Shown here: piece by piece, positions 17,438 to 26,670 of the stretch | Numbering within the stretch: the stretch's first letter is position 1 | Layout of the letters: every line of letters starts with the position of its first letter | Assembly (NCBI GenBank): GCA_034667465.1 | Contig: JAXDJV010000008.1 | Span: 186,001-250,000, forward strand | Source: JAOBAU01 sp034667465 | Lineage (GTDB): Bacteria > Acidobacteriota > Thermoanaerobaculia > Gp7-AA8 | Reading direction: 5' to 3' | Length of the DNA: 64,000 bases | Made by a program: the position numbers and the translations under genes | Notes under the pieces: model-generated | Database searches by the model: none | Seen by the model: only the letters and a program-made list of their open reading frames with translations | What the model was told of the DNA's origin: nothing

Positions 17438-18054
17438 AAGCTCCGCTTGTACGTAAAGATGAACGCCTTCTGCACGCAGTTCCTCACCGGCGGCACAAAC
17501 CGCGCGGTCGCAATTTCCCGCGCTGCGAGCACGGCCAGCGATTCATCGCTGGTCGTGTTCGCGATCACCTTCGTCGACTGAACCGTGCCGTTCTTATCAA
17601 CGTTCGCTTCCACGGTGACGACACCATGCGCGCTGTTCTCGGAAAAGCGCGGCGTTGGAGCGCTCGCGAAACTGTAGTTTCGATCGGGCAGACAGCCGGC
17701 CGGTGTGCGGCGCGGGCGGGCGGCGGCGGTGGACGACTCCGCGCCCTCGCGCGACACGTGCTGTTTCGACACCCAGCCGATCGCGCCGTCCTCCATTCGC
17801 ACCTTCATCCATTCGTCGCCGGCGGCGATGAGCGTCAGCCGGCCGCCCTTACGCACCTGCGCGATTGACGCCGCGGTCGTCGACGGTTCAGCGCGGACGT
17901 TGAGCGTCGTCGCCGTCACGCGAACGGTCCCGATCGCCACCTCACCTGCCGGCGCTTCCGACGCTGACGCCGGCGGCTGCTCGGGAACAGACGCGGGAGG
18001 AGGCGGCGCAGCACAGGCGAACGCGAGAACGATGAGGGCAACCCGGCGGCGCAT
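17434..18054 (-). CDS. exported SH3b and TonB-C-like domain protein
   Basis: The 206-aa protein begins with a hydrophobic segment ending ACAAPPPPA, a possible but imperfect lipobox. A bacterial SH3 domain (about residues 47–100, TTLNVRAEPSTTAASIAQV…WVSKQHV) is followed by a TonB C-terminal-like domain (GVVTVEANVDKNGTVQSTKVI…ARFVPP). SH3b domains usually bind cell-wall peptides. The stop shares the palindromic CTAG with the convergent DUF4097 gene stop. Confidence 0.75.
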   Translation of the reverse strand: MRRRVALIVLAFACAAPPPPASVPEQPPASASEAPAGEVAIGTVRVTATTLNVRAEPSTTAASIAQVRKGGRLTLIAAGDEWMKVRMEDGAIGWVSKQHVSREGAESSTAAARPRRTPAGCLPDRNYSFASAPTPRFSENSAHGVVTVEANVDKNGTVQSTKVIANTTSDESLAVLAAREIATARFVPPVRNCVQKAFIFTYKRSF

Positions 18055-18104
18055 CGGCCGTAATGTAGCCTGGAATCGATTAAACTTCGCGACCTCCGAG
18101 AGCC

Positions 18105-18380
18105 ATGGCGACAGCGACGACCAGGTGGTGTGTGCATCATCCGCAGCGCGCCGCGTTTGCGCTCTGCATGACGTGCACGCGGACGATCTGCCAGGAGTGC
18201 GCGACGCAGTGGGACGGCATCTATCACTGCGCTCCCTGCCTCGCCAAACAGCGCACCGGCGTCGTGGCGCGCTCGCCGGTCGGCGGCTGGCTGGCGCTCA
18301 TCGTCTTCACGGCGATCCTTCTCTTTGTCACCGCGCGGCTGATGGTCTGGAGCGGCGCGCTGATCGCGGGACTCTTTTGA
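18105..18380 (+). CDS. small zinc-finger membrane protein
   Basis: The 91-aa protein carries a B-box-like Cys/His pattern, CVHHPQRAAFALCMTCTRTICQECATQ…YHCAPC, then one or two membrane helices (GGWLALIVFTAILLFVTARL). It is the first gene of the long collinear set to 27782. The stop overlaps the next gene's TTG start as TTGA. The pattern recurs in the genes at 25469, 26071 and 26671. Confidence 0.7.
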   Translation: MATATTRWCVHHPQRAAFALCMTCTRTICQECATQWDGIYHCAPCLAKQRTGVVARSPVGGWLALIVFTAILLFVTARLMVWSGALIAGLF

Positions 18381-19186
18381 TTCGCGCGCCGCTGTCGACC
18401 ACTTCGGTGCTCGACGAAACGAGCGACGCCGTCGCGCTCGCCGCCGCACCGTGGGCGGCCGTGCTCGTGCTGACGTCACTGCCGTGGCGTTTTCTCCAGG
18501 TGCTCTTCGTCGATCAGCTCATCGAGCTCGGCGGCAACGCCGCGCATTACGGCCGCGCGCTCGGTTCAACAGCGAACGCCGCCACGATCGCCTTCATCGT
18601 CTCGCTCATCGGCCGCGCCATTTACGCGCGCGCCATCAATCTCGCCGCCGCCAGCGGCCGCCGTCCCGGCACGGAAGCGTTCCGCGTCCCGCGCGCGGCG
18701 CTCGCAACGTATCTCTTCACCGGCTCGCTCGTGGCGGTGCTCTTCTATGCGACGTGGTTCACGATCATCGGCATCCCGCTGACGATCATGGTGTCGGGAC
18801 TGGCCATCGGCACGATGCCGCTCAACGATCGCGCCGGCATCGTCGCACCGCTGAAACGGATCGGCCGCTTCGCGCGTGAAGCAAAAACGCTGACCGCCCT
18901 CACGTTCGTTTTCCTCGTCGCGCTCGCCGTGGCGATGGTCAACCTCCTCGCCGCGTTCGGCATCGGCCTCTGGCTCGTACACGGCTTCGGCGGGATCGAC
19001 ATCTCGCGCTGGGAAGCGCTGCTCGACTTCGGCACGCGCCGTTTCGATCTCCTCCTCATCGCCGGCGGCATCATCGCCGTCGAACCGTTCTGGATTGCCG
19101 CGAACGTCATCCTCGTGCGCAAAGCGGGCGCGGAAGAAAGCGGCGAAGAGCTGCGGCTCTGGTTCCGGGAGCTGGCCGGACGATGA
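18377..19186 (+). CDS. polytopic membrane protein of the MoxR/DUF58 operon
   Basis: The protein of about 269 aa has roughly five or six hydrophobic segments, for example AAPWAAVLVLTSLPWRFLQVL, ATYLFTGSLVAVLFYATW, IIGIPLTIMVSGLAIG and LTFVFLVALAVAMVNLLAAF. No named family is recognised. TTG 18377 is chosen because it overlaps the preceding stop (TTGA); the open frame further upstream is antisense and out of place. The stop overlaps the next start as ATGA. Confidence 0.65.
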   Translation: MIRAPLSTTSVLDETSDAVALAAAPWAAVLVLTSLPWRFLQVLFVDQLIELGGNAAHYGRALGSTANAATIAFIVSLIGRAIYARAINLAAASGRRPGTEAFRVPRAALATYLFTGSLVAVLFYATWFTIIGIPLTIMVSGLAIGTMPLNDRAGIVAPLKRIGRFAREAKTLTALTFVFLVALAVAMVNLLAAFGIGLWLVHGFGGIDISRWEALLDFGTRRFDLLLIAGGIIAVEPFWIAANVILVRKAGAEESGEELRLWFRELAGR

Positions 19187-20208
19187 AGCTCCGCGCCGCG
19201 CTGCTGATCGTTTTCCTCGCCGCCTCCGCGCAGGCGGCGACCGTCATCCCGCTCGGGCAATACGTCAACACGTTGACGAACATCAAATCGCTGCTCGAAA
19301 CGAAGCAGATTGACGCCGCACGCGATGCCGCGCGACAGCTGGCGACCGTCGAAGTCGATTCGCTGAACGGACGCTTCGCCACCGACAGCGCGCTGCTCAA
19401 CGCCATCGCAACGACCGGTCGCGCCGACGCGCGCCTCACCGCCACCATCGACGCGCTTCGCAAAACGATGCCGCCCGCCGCAGCACCGGCCGTTGACGCG
19501 AAACGTCTGGAACGCCTGCGCGCCGCCGAAACGCCTGACGCGCTGCGCGCCGGCGGCGAAGTAGCCGGCGTTCCGATGTCGCAGGACCCGCGAATGGAGA
19601 CGTTCGCGAAGAAGCTCGCGAAAGTCCTCCGCTGGATCTGGAAAAAGATCGAACAGTTCTACGACTGGGTAATGAGCTGGTGGCCGCAGGGACGCGTGCG
19701 GAAACTCAGCAACTCATTCGGCGGCACGCCGTGGCTCGTCGCCGCGGTCGTCATCCTGATCGTCGCCGTGCTCGCCATCCTCGCGCTCGAGATCGCACGA
19801 CGCAGCCGGCGCCGCGTCGCCGTCGAAGTGGCGGAGAGCGATCCGATCGCGTCCCGCCTCGATGAAGATCCGCTGTCGCGCGGCGCGAATGAATGGGAGC
19901 GCTACGCCGCGCAACTCGCCGCCGCAGGACGGATTCGCGAAGCGATTCGCGCGTGGTATCACGCCGTGCTCGTCACGCTCTACGGCGCCGGCATTCTCCA
20001 CTTCCGCAAAGGACGGACGAACTGGGAGTACGTCTCCGCGCTCGCGCCCGACCTCGCCTGGCGCGGTGAGTTCGTCCAGCTGACGCGGCGCTTCGAGCAG
20101 GAGTGGTACGGCCACGACGCCAGCGGCGAGGAAGCGCTCGAAGATTGCAGCGGCCGCGCGCGACGCATCCTCGAGACCGTGCGCCACAGTCGCGGAGTGG
20201 CCGCATGA
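19183..20208 (+). CDS. DUF4129 domain membrane protein
   Basis: The 341-aa protein has a signal peptide (ends SAQA), a helical periplasmic region, and one membrane helix near residue 185–206 (WLVAAVVILIVAVLAILALEIA). The cytoplasmic DUF4129 domain includes AAAGRIREAIRAWYHAVLVTLYGAGILHFRKGRTNWEYV and FVQLTRRFEQEWYG. DUF4129 also occurs at the C-terminus of TgpA-type transglutaminase-like proteins, which share gene neighbourhoods with MoxR and DUF58. It is linked to neighbours by ATGA overlaps on both sides. Confidence 0.85.
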   Translation: MKLRAALLIVFLAASAQAATVIPLGQYVNTLTNIKSLLETKQIDAARDAARQLATVEVDSLNGRFATDSALLNAIATTGRADARLTATIDALRKTMPPAAAPAVDAKRLERLRAAETPDALRAGGEVAGVPMSQDPRMETFAKKLAKVLRWIWKKIEQFYDWVMSWWPQGRVRKLSNSFGGTPWLVAAVVILIVAVLAILALEIARRSRRRVAVEVAESDPIASRLDEDPLSRGANEWERYAAQLAAAGRIREAIRAWYHAVLVTLYGAGILHFRKGRTNWEYVSALAPDLAWRGEFVQLTRRFEQEWYGHDASGEEALEDCSGRARRILETVRHSRGVAA

Positions 20209-21368
20209 GACGCGCACTCCTCATCGCCGCGATCGTCATCTACTTCGTCGCCGCGCTGGTGTGGCTGGCGCTCGATCGCCGCGTACCGCGGCAGGCGTTC
20301 GACGATCTTTCGAGCGAGAGCACTTCCGGGAAAGGGGTGTCGCTCGCGTACAAATACCTCTCCGCGGCACAACTGACGCGGCCGGTCGACGCGAACGTCA
20401 TCCCGCACGAAGCGGTCGTCTTCCGCCTCGTCGAGGAGCGCGCGCCGCTGTTCTTCCGCGACGACATTCCGGAAGACGAGGAAGACGACAACCTCACCGA
20501 CAAGTCGCGCCAAAAAAAGCCGCTGCATCCGAAGAAACCGAAAGTCGTGGCGACGCCGCTGCTCAGCGATGAAGAAGAGGAATGGGTCCGCCGCGGTGGC
20601 CGCTTCGTCCTCGGCGTCGGCAGCGCGTACGGTCCGCTCGAAGTGCGGGGACTCACGTTCAAAACCGCGCGCAAAGCGTTCCCCATCTGGCGCGGCATTG
20701 ACGAAGTCACGCTTCCCGAGCCGCGCGGTCTCTCCGGCGATCCACTCCGCCGCGCGCACGCGCTTTACGTCGCCGGCAACGACACCGTCATCGCCCGACA
20801 GCCGATCGGCGGCGGCGATCTCATCCTCTTCGCCACGCCGGAGATGTTCACCAACGAGCACCTCGGCACCGGCAATCATCTCGCGCTGCTCACCGCACTG
20901 GCAGGCGCAAAACGTCCCGTCTTCTTCGACGAATTGCCGCACGGACTCGCCGGCGACACCGGCTTCGTGGCGATGCTGAAGGAGTGGAACCTCGGGCCGT
21001 TCCTGCTGCTCCTGCTCGTCATCTCGGCGGTCGTCTTCTGGCGCGGCGGACGAGCCATCGGCGAGCGCGAAGACGACTATCGCGAGACGCGCTCCGATGC
21101 CGTCGATCTCGTCGCATCGCTCGGCGCGCTTTACGATCGCTCGATCACGCCGGGCGAAGCGCTGACGCTCTATCACCACGAACTGACGCGCGCCGTCGCC
21201 GCCTCGAGCGGACTGCGCGGCGACGCGCTGCACAAACGCGTCGCCGAGCTGACCGGCGGCATCGCGGTGCCGCACAAACACGCGAAGGTCTCACCCGAAA
21301 ACTTCCAGCGCATTCTGCAGACACTCAACGATTCGTTCCGGAGGATCGAACATGCAAAACATTCATGA
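20205..21368 (+). CDS. DUF4350 domain membrane protein
   Basis: The 387-aa protein has an N-terminal membrane helix (ALLIAAIVIYFVAALVWLAL). The extracytoplasmic DUF4350 region follows (GVSLAYKYLSAAQ … GGRFVLGVGSAYGPLE … GGDLILFATPEMFTNEHLGTGNHLALLTAL). A second helix (LGPFLLLLLVISAVVFW) and a cytoplasmic tail come last. Its place between DUF4129 and MoxR is the conserved order. A strongly acidic/basic stretch EEDDNLTDKSRQKKPLHPKK sits in the loop. ATG 20205 overlaps the previous stop. Confidence 0.82.
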   Translation: MRRALLIAAIVIYFVAALVWLALDRRVPRQAFDDLSSESTSGKGVSLAYKYLSAAQLTRPVDANVIPHEAVVFRLVEERAPLFFRDDIPEDEEDDNLTDKSRQKKPLHPKKPKVVATPLLSDEEEEWVRRGGRFVLGVGSAYGPLEVRGLTFKTARKAFPIWRGIDEVTLPEPRGLSGDPLRRAHALYVAGNDTVIARQPIGGGDLILFATPEMFTNEHLGTGNHLALLTALAGAKRPVFFDELPHGLAGDTGFVAMLKEWNLGPFLLLLLVISAVVFWRGGRAIGEREDDYRETRSDAVDLVASLGALYDRSITPGEALTLYHHELTRAVAASSGLRGDALHKRVAELTGGIAVPHKHAKVSPENFQRILQTLNDSFRRIEHAKHS

Positions 21369-22314
21369 AGTGGCGTCGCGCTTTGCCGCGCTCCGCGAGC
21401 AGCTCGACACCATCATCCTCGGCCAGGAGCGCGTCAAAACGCTCGCCATCACCTCGCTCGTCGCCGGCGGCCACATGCTGCTCGAAGGCGTTCCCGGCAC
21501 CGGCAAAACGCTGCTGTCGCTGACGCTCTCGAAGCTGCTCGGCTGCCGCTTCCGCCGCATTCAGTTCACCCCCGATCTGATGCCGGCCGATCTCCTCGGC
21601 GCGAATATCTACAACCAGAAAAAAGAAGAATTCGCGTTCCGCGCCGGCCCGGTCTTCACCGACATCCTCCTCGCCGACGAGATCAATCGCACGCCTCCGC
21701 GCACGCAGGCCGCGCTGCTCGAAGCGATGCAGGAACAGGCCGCGACGATCGACGGCGCGCGCTACCGTATCTCGCCGGTCTTCACCGTCTTCGCGACGCA
21801 AAACCCCGTTGAGTTCGAAGGAACGTATCCGCTCCCCGAAGCGCAGCGCGACCGCTTCATGATGAAGATCAACATCGACTTCCCGGAAGCCGCCGACGAA
21901 TCGCGCATGCTCGAAGCGTACGCGAGCGGCAAACGGCTGCACGACGAAATGGTCGCCGCGCTGCAGCCGGTGATCAACGCACAGGAGCTCGCCGAGGCCA
22001 GGAGAACGGTGGCAACGCAGGTGAAGGTCGAGCCGCACATCATCAAATACATCCAGGAGATCGTCTCGAAAACGCGCCGCGACGACGCAGTCCAGATCGG
22101 CGCCGGCCCGCGCGCCTCACTCGCGCTCCTCGAATCGAGCCGCGCATACGCCGCCCTCGCCGACCGCGACTTCATCACCCCCGACGACGTGAAGTCGCTC
22201 GTCGCGCCGGTCCTCTCGCACCGCGTCACGCTCAGCCCCGAAGCGGAGATGGAAGGACTCGCACTCGAAGATTTGCTCCGACGGATCTTCGATCAGGTGG
22301 AGGTACCCCGCTGA
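21352..22314 (+). CDS. MoxR family AAA+ ATPase
   Basis: The 320-aa ATPase has Walker A GVPGTGKT (residues 45–52), Walker B DILLADEINR, sensor 1 VFATQNPVE and the C-terminal lid. MoxR ATPases act as chaperones or metal-insertion factors for VWA and DUF58 partners. AGGA lies 6 nt upstream of ATG, and the start lies 17 nt inside the DUF4350 gene. A strong inverted heptamer repeat separates it from the DUF58 gene. Confidence 0.94.
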   Translation: MQNIHEVASRFAALREQLDTIILGQERVKTLAITSLVAGGHMLLEGVPGTGKTLLSLTLSKLLGCRFRRIQFTPDLMPADLLGANIYNQKKEEFAFRAGPVFTDILLADEINRTPPRTQAALLEAMQEQAATIDGARYRISPVFTVFATQNPVEFEGTYPLPEAQRDRFMMKINIDFPEAADESRMLEAYASGKRLHDEMVAALQPVINAQELAEARRTVATQVKVEPHIIKYIQEIVSKTRRDDAVQIGAGPRASLALLESSRAYAALADRDFITPDDVKSLVAPVLSHRVTLSPEAEMEGLALEDLLRRIFDQVEVPR

Positions 22315-22317
22315 ACC

Positions 22318-22386
22318 GGTGCTGAGTGCAGAGTGCTGAGTAAAGGCGTCCCCCGACTCAGCACTCTGCACTCAGCACTCAGCACC
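22318..22386. repeat. inverted heptamer-repeat hairpin inside the MoxR operon
   Basis: The left arm (22318–22341) is made of degenerate 7-mers GTGCTGA/GTGCAGA. The right arm (22356–22386) is its reverse complement with one extra heptamer. The loop is AAAGGCGTCCCCCG. A near-perfect stem of 24 bp would form in the operon mRNA between moxR and DUF58. A second hairpin with different heptamers and the same GAGTAAAGGCG junction lies at 40777–40854. Confidence 0.85.
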
Positions 22387-22400
22387 TTCTTTTGAAAGTT

Positions 22401-23705
22401 ATGCGCCCCGGCAAACTACTCCCGCGTTTACTGATCGTCGTCGCAGCGTTGTCGCTGCTGATCGCGATCTCTCCGCTCTTCACGTGGGTGGTGGCGGTGG
22501 CGTTTGCGTGCGTGCTGTTTCTCGCGGTCAGCGAAGCGATTGCGTTGCGGCGCATTCACGTCACGATCGAGCGGCCGGAGAAGATTGCGCTGGCGCTCGA
22601 TGAGATCGAGACGACGTCGATCCGCGTACGGACTTCGTCGATGCGCGAGGTGCGGATGACCATCCGCCAGCTCTGGCCGCGCGTCGTCGAGCAGCGCTCC
22701 AGCATCGTGCACGCCATCTGTCGTCCCGGTGAAGTCGTCTCGCTCGAGATGACGTTGCGGGCGATTGCGCGCGGCTCCGAAACCGTGCCGCCCGCGGCCG
22801 TGGCGATGACGCTCTTCGGCGTCATGGAACGGATCGTCGACGCCGGCGATGCAACCGAGATTCACGTCCTGCCGAATCTGAAAGCGGTCAAACGGATGCA
22901 CAAACGCCTCAACGCATTCGCGCTGCGCGGACTCGGTGCGCGCGCCGCGCCGCGACTCGGCAAGGGACGTGAATTCGATCGGCTGCGCGACTACGTCATC
23001 GACGACGACTATCGCGATATCGCCTGGCGCGCGTCGGCGCGGCACGGACGGCTCATCGTCCGCGAGTTCCGTCTCGATCGCTCGCAGGACGTCATGCTCT
23101 GCCTCGATCACGGCCATCGCATGGCCGCGCGCGTCGCACAGATCACGCGCCTCGATCACGCCGTCAACGCCGCGGTGCTCATCAGCTACATCACCAATCG
23201 GATGGAGGACAAAGTCGGCATCCTCTCCTTCGACACCGAGACCGACAAAGGACTGATCGCCGGACGCGGCACCGCGCATCTGCGCGCCATCACCGCGTAC
23301 GTTACGTCGCTCGCAGCGGAGTATCGCCACACCGATTACCTCGCGCTCGCGACGAATCTTCGCCGCCGCCTCCATCACCGCACCTTACTTTTGATGTTGA
23401 CCGTGCTGCCGGAACGCGAAGAGCGTCACGATCTGCTGCGCGCCGTCGAAATGCTCGCGCCGCAACACCTCCCGCTCATCATCAGCCTCGGCGATCCGAA
23501 CCTGAAAGCGGCCGCGCAGTTCCTCCCCGCCGACCGCCCCGAGCTTTCGCGCACGCTCGTCGCCCGCGACATCTGGATGGGACGCGTCGAGCTGACGCGC
23601 GACCTCCGCGCACGCGGCGCGCTCGTCGTCGAATCGACGCCGGAAGATGCAGGCATCGATGCGGTGAATGCGTACATCGACGTGAAACGGAGGCAGCTGC
23701 TGTGA
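22401..23705 (+). CDS. DUF58 domain-containing protein
   Basis: The protein is about 434 aa. Two N-terminal membrane helices (LLPRLLIVVAALSLLIAISPLFTW and VVAVAFACVLFLAVSEAIAL) are followed by a beta region and then the DUF58 core GREFDRLRDYVIDDDYRDIAWRASARHGRLIVREF. A degenerate VWA fold contains MLCLDHGHRM in place of DxSxS. DUF58 proteins are the usual partners of MoxR ATPases. ATG 22401 is taken as start; an in-frame TTG at 22392 is possible. It ends with GTGA overlap to spoIIM. Confidence 0.88.
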   Translation: MRPGKLLPRLLIVVAALSLLIAISPLFTWVVAVAFACVLFLAVSEAIALRRIHVTIERPEKIALALDEIETTSIRVRTSSMREVRMTIRQLWPRVVEQRSSIVHAICRPGEVVSLEMTLRAIARGSETVPPAAVAMTLFGVMERIVDAGDATEIHVLPNLKAVKRMHKRLNAFALRGLGARAAPRLGKGREFDRLRDYVIDDDYRDIAWRASARHGRLIVREFRLDRSQDVMLCLDHGHRMAARVAQITRLDHAVNAAVLISYITNRMEDKVGILSFDTETDKGLIAGRGTAHLRAITAYVTSLAAEYRHTDYLALATNLRRRLHHRTLLLMLTVLPEREERHDLLRAVEMLAPQHLPLIISLGDPNLKAAAQFLPADRPELSRTLVARDIWMGRVELTRDLRARGALVVESTPEDAGIDAVNAYIDVKRRQLL

Positions 23706-24691
23706 ACGTCGAACATTTCATCGCCGCCCGCACGCCGGTCTGGGCGCGACTCGAAGAGCTGCTGCAGCAAGCCGAGCTCGCGGAGACGGAGATGACGCGC
23801 GGCGAAGTGCACGAGCTCGTCGAGCTCTATCGGCGCGCCTGCTCCGATCTCAACCTCGCCCGCTCGCACACCGCAAACCCCGAACTGCTCGGCCGCCTCA
23901 ACCAGCTCACCGGCCGCGCCTATCGCTTTGTCTATCAGGCCGGCCAGCAAAAACCGGTGCTCACCGCGCTCGCGAATCTCATCACGCGCGAGATCCCGTC
24001 CGCGTTCCGCCGCGAGCGGCTCTACATCGCCATCGCCGCCGCCGCCTTCATCCTCGGCGCGTTCGTCGGCGCCGCCGCCGTCGTCATCAATCCCGCCAAC
24101 GGTCAGCGCCTCATCCCGCCCGACTTCTTCACCGAAAGCCCGCGCGAGCGGGTCGCGAAAATCGAATCGAATGACGAGCGGATCGACACCGTCGACAAAG
24201 CGATGGCATTCGGCGCCTCGCTCTACACACACAACATCCAGGTCTCGTTCCTCGCCTTCAGCCTCGGCGCGCTCACCTTCATCGGCGGGCTCTGGCTTCT
24301 TTTTTACAACGGCCTGATTCTCGGCGCCGTCGCCGCGATGTATTACCTCGACGGCGTCACCGTCTTTTTCCTCGCATGGGTCGGACCGCACGGCGCGCTC
24401 GAGCTGCCGTCGATCATCTTCGGCGCCGCCGCCGGACTCCTCGCCGGCCGCGCGCTGCTCATGCCCGGCAACCTGACACGCGCCACGTCGCTGCGCCGCG
24501 TGCTGCCGTCGATCTGGCGAATCATGATCGGCACCGCGCTCACGCTCGTCCTCGCCGGCATCGTCGAAGGTTCGTTCTCGCAATTCTCCGGCAGGACTTT
24601 CCCATATCCGATGAAGATCGCCGTCGCCGTCGTCCTCTTTACCGCGCTGATGACGTATCTGTTCCTCCGGAGGCTCGGCGATGAGTCGTGA
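23702..24691 (+). CDS. SpoIIM/DUF95-like membrane protein
   Basis: The 329-aa protein has an N-terminal soluble helical region (WARLEELLQQAELAETEMTRGEVHELVELYRRACSDL), typical of stage II sporulation protein M homologues in non-sporulators. Five or so membrane helices follow, including IAIAAAAFILGAFVGAAAVV, LAFSLGALTFIGGLWLLFYNG and SIIFGAAAGLLAGRALL. The role outside sporulation is unknown. GTG 23702 overlaps the DUF58 stop as GTGA; the end overlaps the RDD gene by 11 nt. Confidence 0.85.
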   Translation: MNVEHFIAARTPVWARLEELLQQAELAETEMTRGEVHELVELYRRACSDLNLARSHTANPELLGRLNQLTGRAYRFVYQAGQQKPVLTALANLITREIPSAFRRERLYIAIAAAAFILGAFVGAAAVVINPANGQRLIPPDFFTESPRERVAKIESNDERIDTVDKAMAFGASLYTHNIQVSFLAFSLGALTFIGGLWLLFYNGLILGAVAAMYYLDGVTVFFLAWVGPHGALELPSIIFGAAAGLLAGRALLMPGNLTRATSLRRVLPSIWRIMIGTALTLVLAGIVEGSFSQFSGRTFPYPMKIAVAVVLFTALMTYLFLRRLGDES

Positions 24692-25427
24692 AGCGCTGAC
24701 GATCACGACGCCCGAGCATGTCGAAGTGCGGCTCGAGCCAGCCAGCGCCGGCAGCCGCTTCCTCGCCGTGCTGATCGATGCGATCGTGACGAACGGCGCG
24801 GCGCTGCTGATCTTCCGCATCGCCATGATCATCCTGCCGATGGGCATCGCGTACGCCGTGTTCGTCACGTCGAGCTTTCTCCTGACCTGGGGCTGGCACG
24901 TCTGGTTTGAAACGAAACATCACGGCCGCACGCCCGGCAAGCGGGCGCTGTCGCTCCGCGTCGTCGACGCGCGCGGGCTGCCGGTGTCGCTCTATCAATC
25001 GCTCGTCCGCAACATCTGCCGCGCCATCGACATGGCGCCGGCGTTCTACGGCTTCGCCGCGATCGTCACGCTCGTCGACAGCCGGCGACGCCGCTTCGGC
25101 GATCTTGTCGCCGACACGCTGGTCATCCGCGAAGCGCGTCCGCTCGCGTACAGCGGACAGCTCGCCGCCGAACGGCGTTACAACAGTCTGCGCACCGCGC
25201 GCGTGCTGCGCGCCATCAAACATCGCATCTCGCTCGAAGAGCGCGAGATGCTGCTCTCACTCTGCTTCCGCGCCGAGAAGATGGAAGCGGCGGCGCGCTA
25301 CGATCTGATGGAAGAGGTGGCGACCGCGTATCGCGCGAAGCTCGGCGTCGAAGAGGAATCGATCAGCGGCGAGAACTTCGTGCGCGACCTGACCGCGGTG
25401 TTGTTCGCACCGCGCGCGGGCGTGTAG
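24681..25427 (+). CDS. RDD family membrane protein
   Basis: The 248-aa protein has the RDD-type N-terminal RLEPASAGSRFLAVLIDAIVTNGAALLIF and a second element TPGKRALSLRVVDARGLPVSLYQSLVRNICRAID. A soluble C-terminal tail of about 100 aa follows. RDD proteins are small membrane proteins, some implicated in Na+(Li+)/H+ transport. An AGG-containing site precedes ATG 24681. Confidence 0.88.
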   Translation: MSREALTITTPEHVEVRLEPASAGSRFLAVLIDAIVTNGAALLIFRIAMIILPMGIAYAVFVTSSFLLTWGWHVWFETKHHGRTPGKRALSLRVVDARGLPVSLYQSLVRNICRAIDMAPAFYGFAAIVTLVDSRRRRFGDLVADTLVIREARPLAYSGQLAAERRYNSLRTARVLRAIKHRISLEEREMLLSLCFRAEKMEAAARYDLMEEVATAYRAKLGVEEESISGENFVRDLTAVLFAPRAGV

Positions 25428-25468
25428 CATTCAGCCGCAACCCAGCCAAATCAGGAGGCCCGAGTCCG

Positions 25469-26068
25469 ATGCTCTGCCGGAATCATGTCGATGTGTCCGA
25501 AGGCGTGCGCCGCTGCGCTCGCTGCCAGTCTCCCTTTTGCCGCGACTGTCTCGTCACCATTCAGGGGCGCGATTACTGCGCCGTCTGCAAGAACGAGCAG
25601 GTCATGGATGTTCGCTCAGGCACGGTCTCAGGCGTGCTGCCGCTGGCGTCGATCGGTCGCCGCTTCGTCGCACAGATCGTCGACAGCATCATCACCAGCC
25701 TGGCAGTCGGGATCATCGCGATTCCGCTCGTCATCATGTTTGCTGCGACCGGAGGAAAGCAGATGTCGGACTTCGCCGCATACGCCGTCCTCGCCGGAGT
25801 CGGCGTTCTCATCATCGGCTACATCTCGTACGAAGCGCTGATGCTCCGCTCACGCGGCGCAACGCTCGGCAAGATGGCGCTGAAGATTCGCGTCGTTCGC
25901 CCCGACGGCTCGCCGCTCTCGACCGGTCAGGCCTGGGGCCGCGCCGTCTCGCGAGCGGTCATGGTTCACGTGCTCGCAATCCTCAATTACGGCGCGGCGC
26001 TGGTGACGAAAGAGAAGACCTGTCTGCACGACATCCTGGCGAAGACGCGAGTCGTCAACGCCGACTAA
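25469..26068 (+). CDS. zinc-finger RDD fusion membrane protein 1
   Basis: The 199-aa protein is a fusion of a B-box-like zinc finger (CRNHVDVSEGVRRCARCQSPFCRDCL…DYCAVCKNE, residues 3–45) with an RDD domain (GRRFVAQIVDSIITSLAVGI…GATLGKMALKIRVVRPDG). A strong AGGAGG lies about 10 nt before ATG. It is paralogous to the next gene: both end KTRVVN-x-D. Confidence 0.85.
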   Translation: MLCRNHVDVSEGVRRCARCQSPFCRDCLVTIQGRDYCAVCKNEQVMDVRSGTVSGVLPLASIGRRFVAQIVDSIITSLAVGIIAIPLVIMFAATGGKQMSDFAAYAVLAGVGVLIIGYISYEALMLRSRGATLGKMALKIRVVRPDGSPLSTGQAWGRAVSRAVMVHVLAILNYGAALVTKEKTCLHDILAKTRVVNAD

Positions 26069-26070
26069 AG

Positions 26071-26658
26071 ATGACGGATCTCCCGCCGGTCGCGGTCTGC
26101 AGTAATCATCCCGACATCGGCGAAGGAGTTCATCGCTGCAGCCGTTGCGCGCGCTCGTTCTGCGCCGACTGTCTCGTGCTCATCGGCGGCTCGGGCTACT
26201 GCGCGTTGTGCAAGAACGAACAGCTGCGCGACGTTCGCTCGGGCGTCGATCCGGGGACGATGCCGTTCGCATCGCGCGGCCGCCGATTCGGCGGTTACCT
26301 TGTCGACGTGCTTCCGTGGATGATCCTCTCGGGGTTCGTCGTCTACCGTGCCATGGCTCTCGGGAAATTCGTCACCCGTATCGATCCGACGCTCATCGTC
26401 GCCACCGTGACCTATGTCGCTTACGACGCGCTGATGATTCAGTTCCGCTCGCAGACGTTCGGAAAGATGGCCGCGCATACGAAAGTCGTTCGCGTCGACG
26501 GCACCGGAGTCACCGCCGGCCAGGCTTGGATCCGCGCGCTGACGCGCTGGGCGCTCGGCTATCTCTACGTCGCAGACTGGATCACGATCTTCTTCACGCG
26601 CGAGCGCCTTTGCGTCCACGACATGCTGGCGAAGACGCGCGTCGTGAATACGGATTAA
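26071..26658 (+). CDS. zinc-finger RDD fusion membrane protein 2
   Basis: The 195-aa protein repeats the architecture of its upstream neighbour: zinc finger CSNHPDIGEGVHRCSRCARSFCADCL…GYCALCKNEQLRDVRSG, then a shortened RDD domain (GRRFGGYLVDVLPWMILSGF…QTFGKMAAHTKVVRVDG). It begins 2 bp after the previous stop. A recent tandem duplication within the operon is likely. Confidence 0.83.
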   Translation: MTDLPPVAVCSNHPDIGEGVHRCSRCARSFCADCLVLIGGSGYCALCKNEQLRDVRSGVDPGTMPFASRGRRFGGYLVDVLPWMILSGFVVYRAMALGKFVTRIDPTLIVATVTYVAYDALMIQFRSQTFGKMAAHTKVVRVDGTGVTAGQAWIRALTRWALGYLYVADWITIFFTRERLCVHDMLAKTRVVNTD

Positions 26659-26670
26659 AATCCGCCGCCC

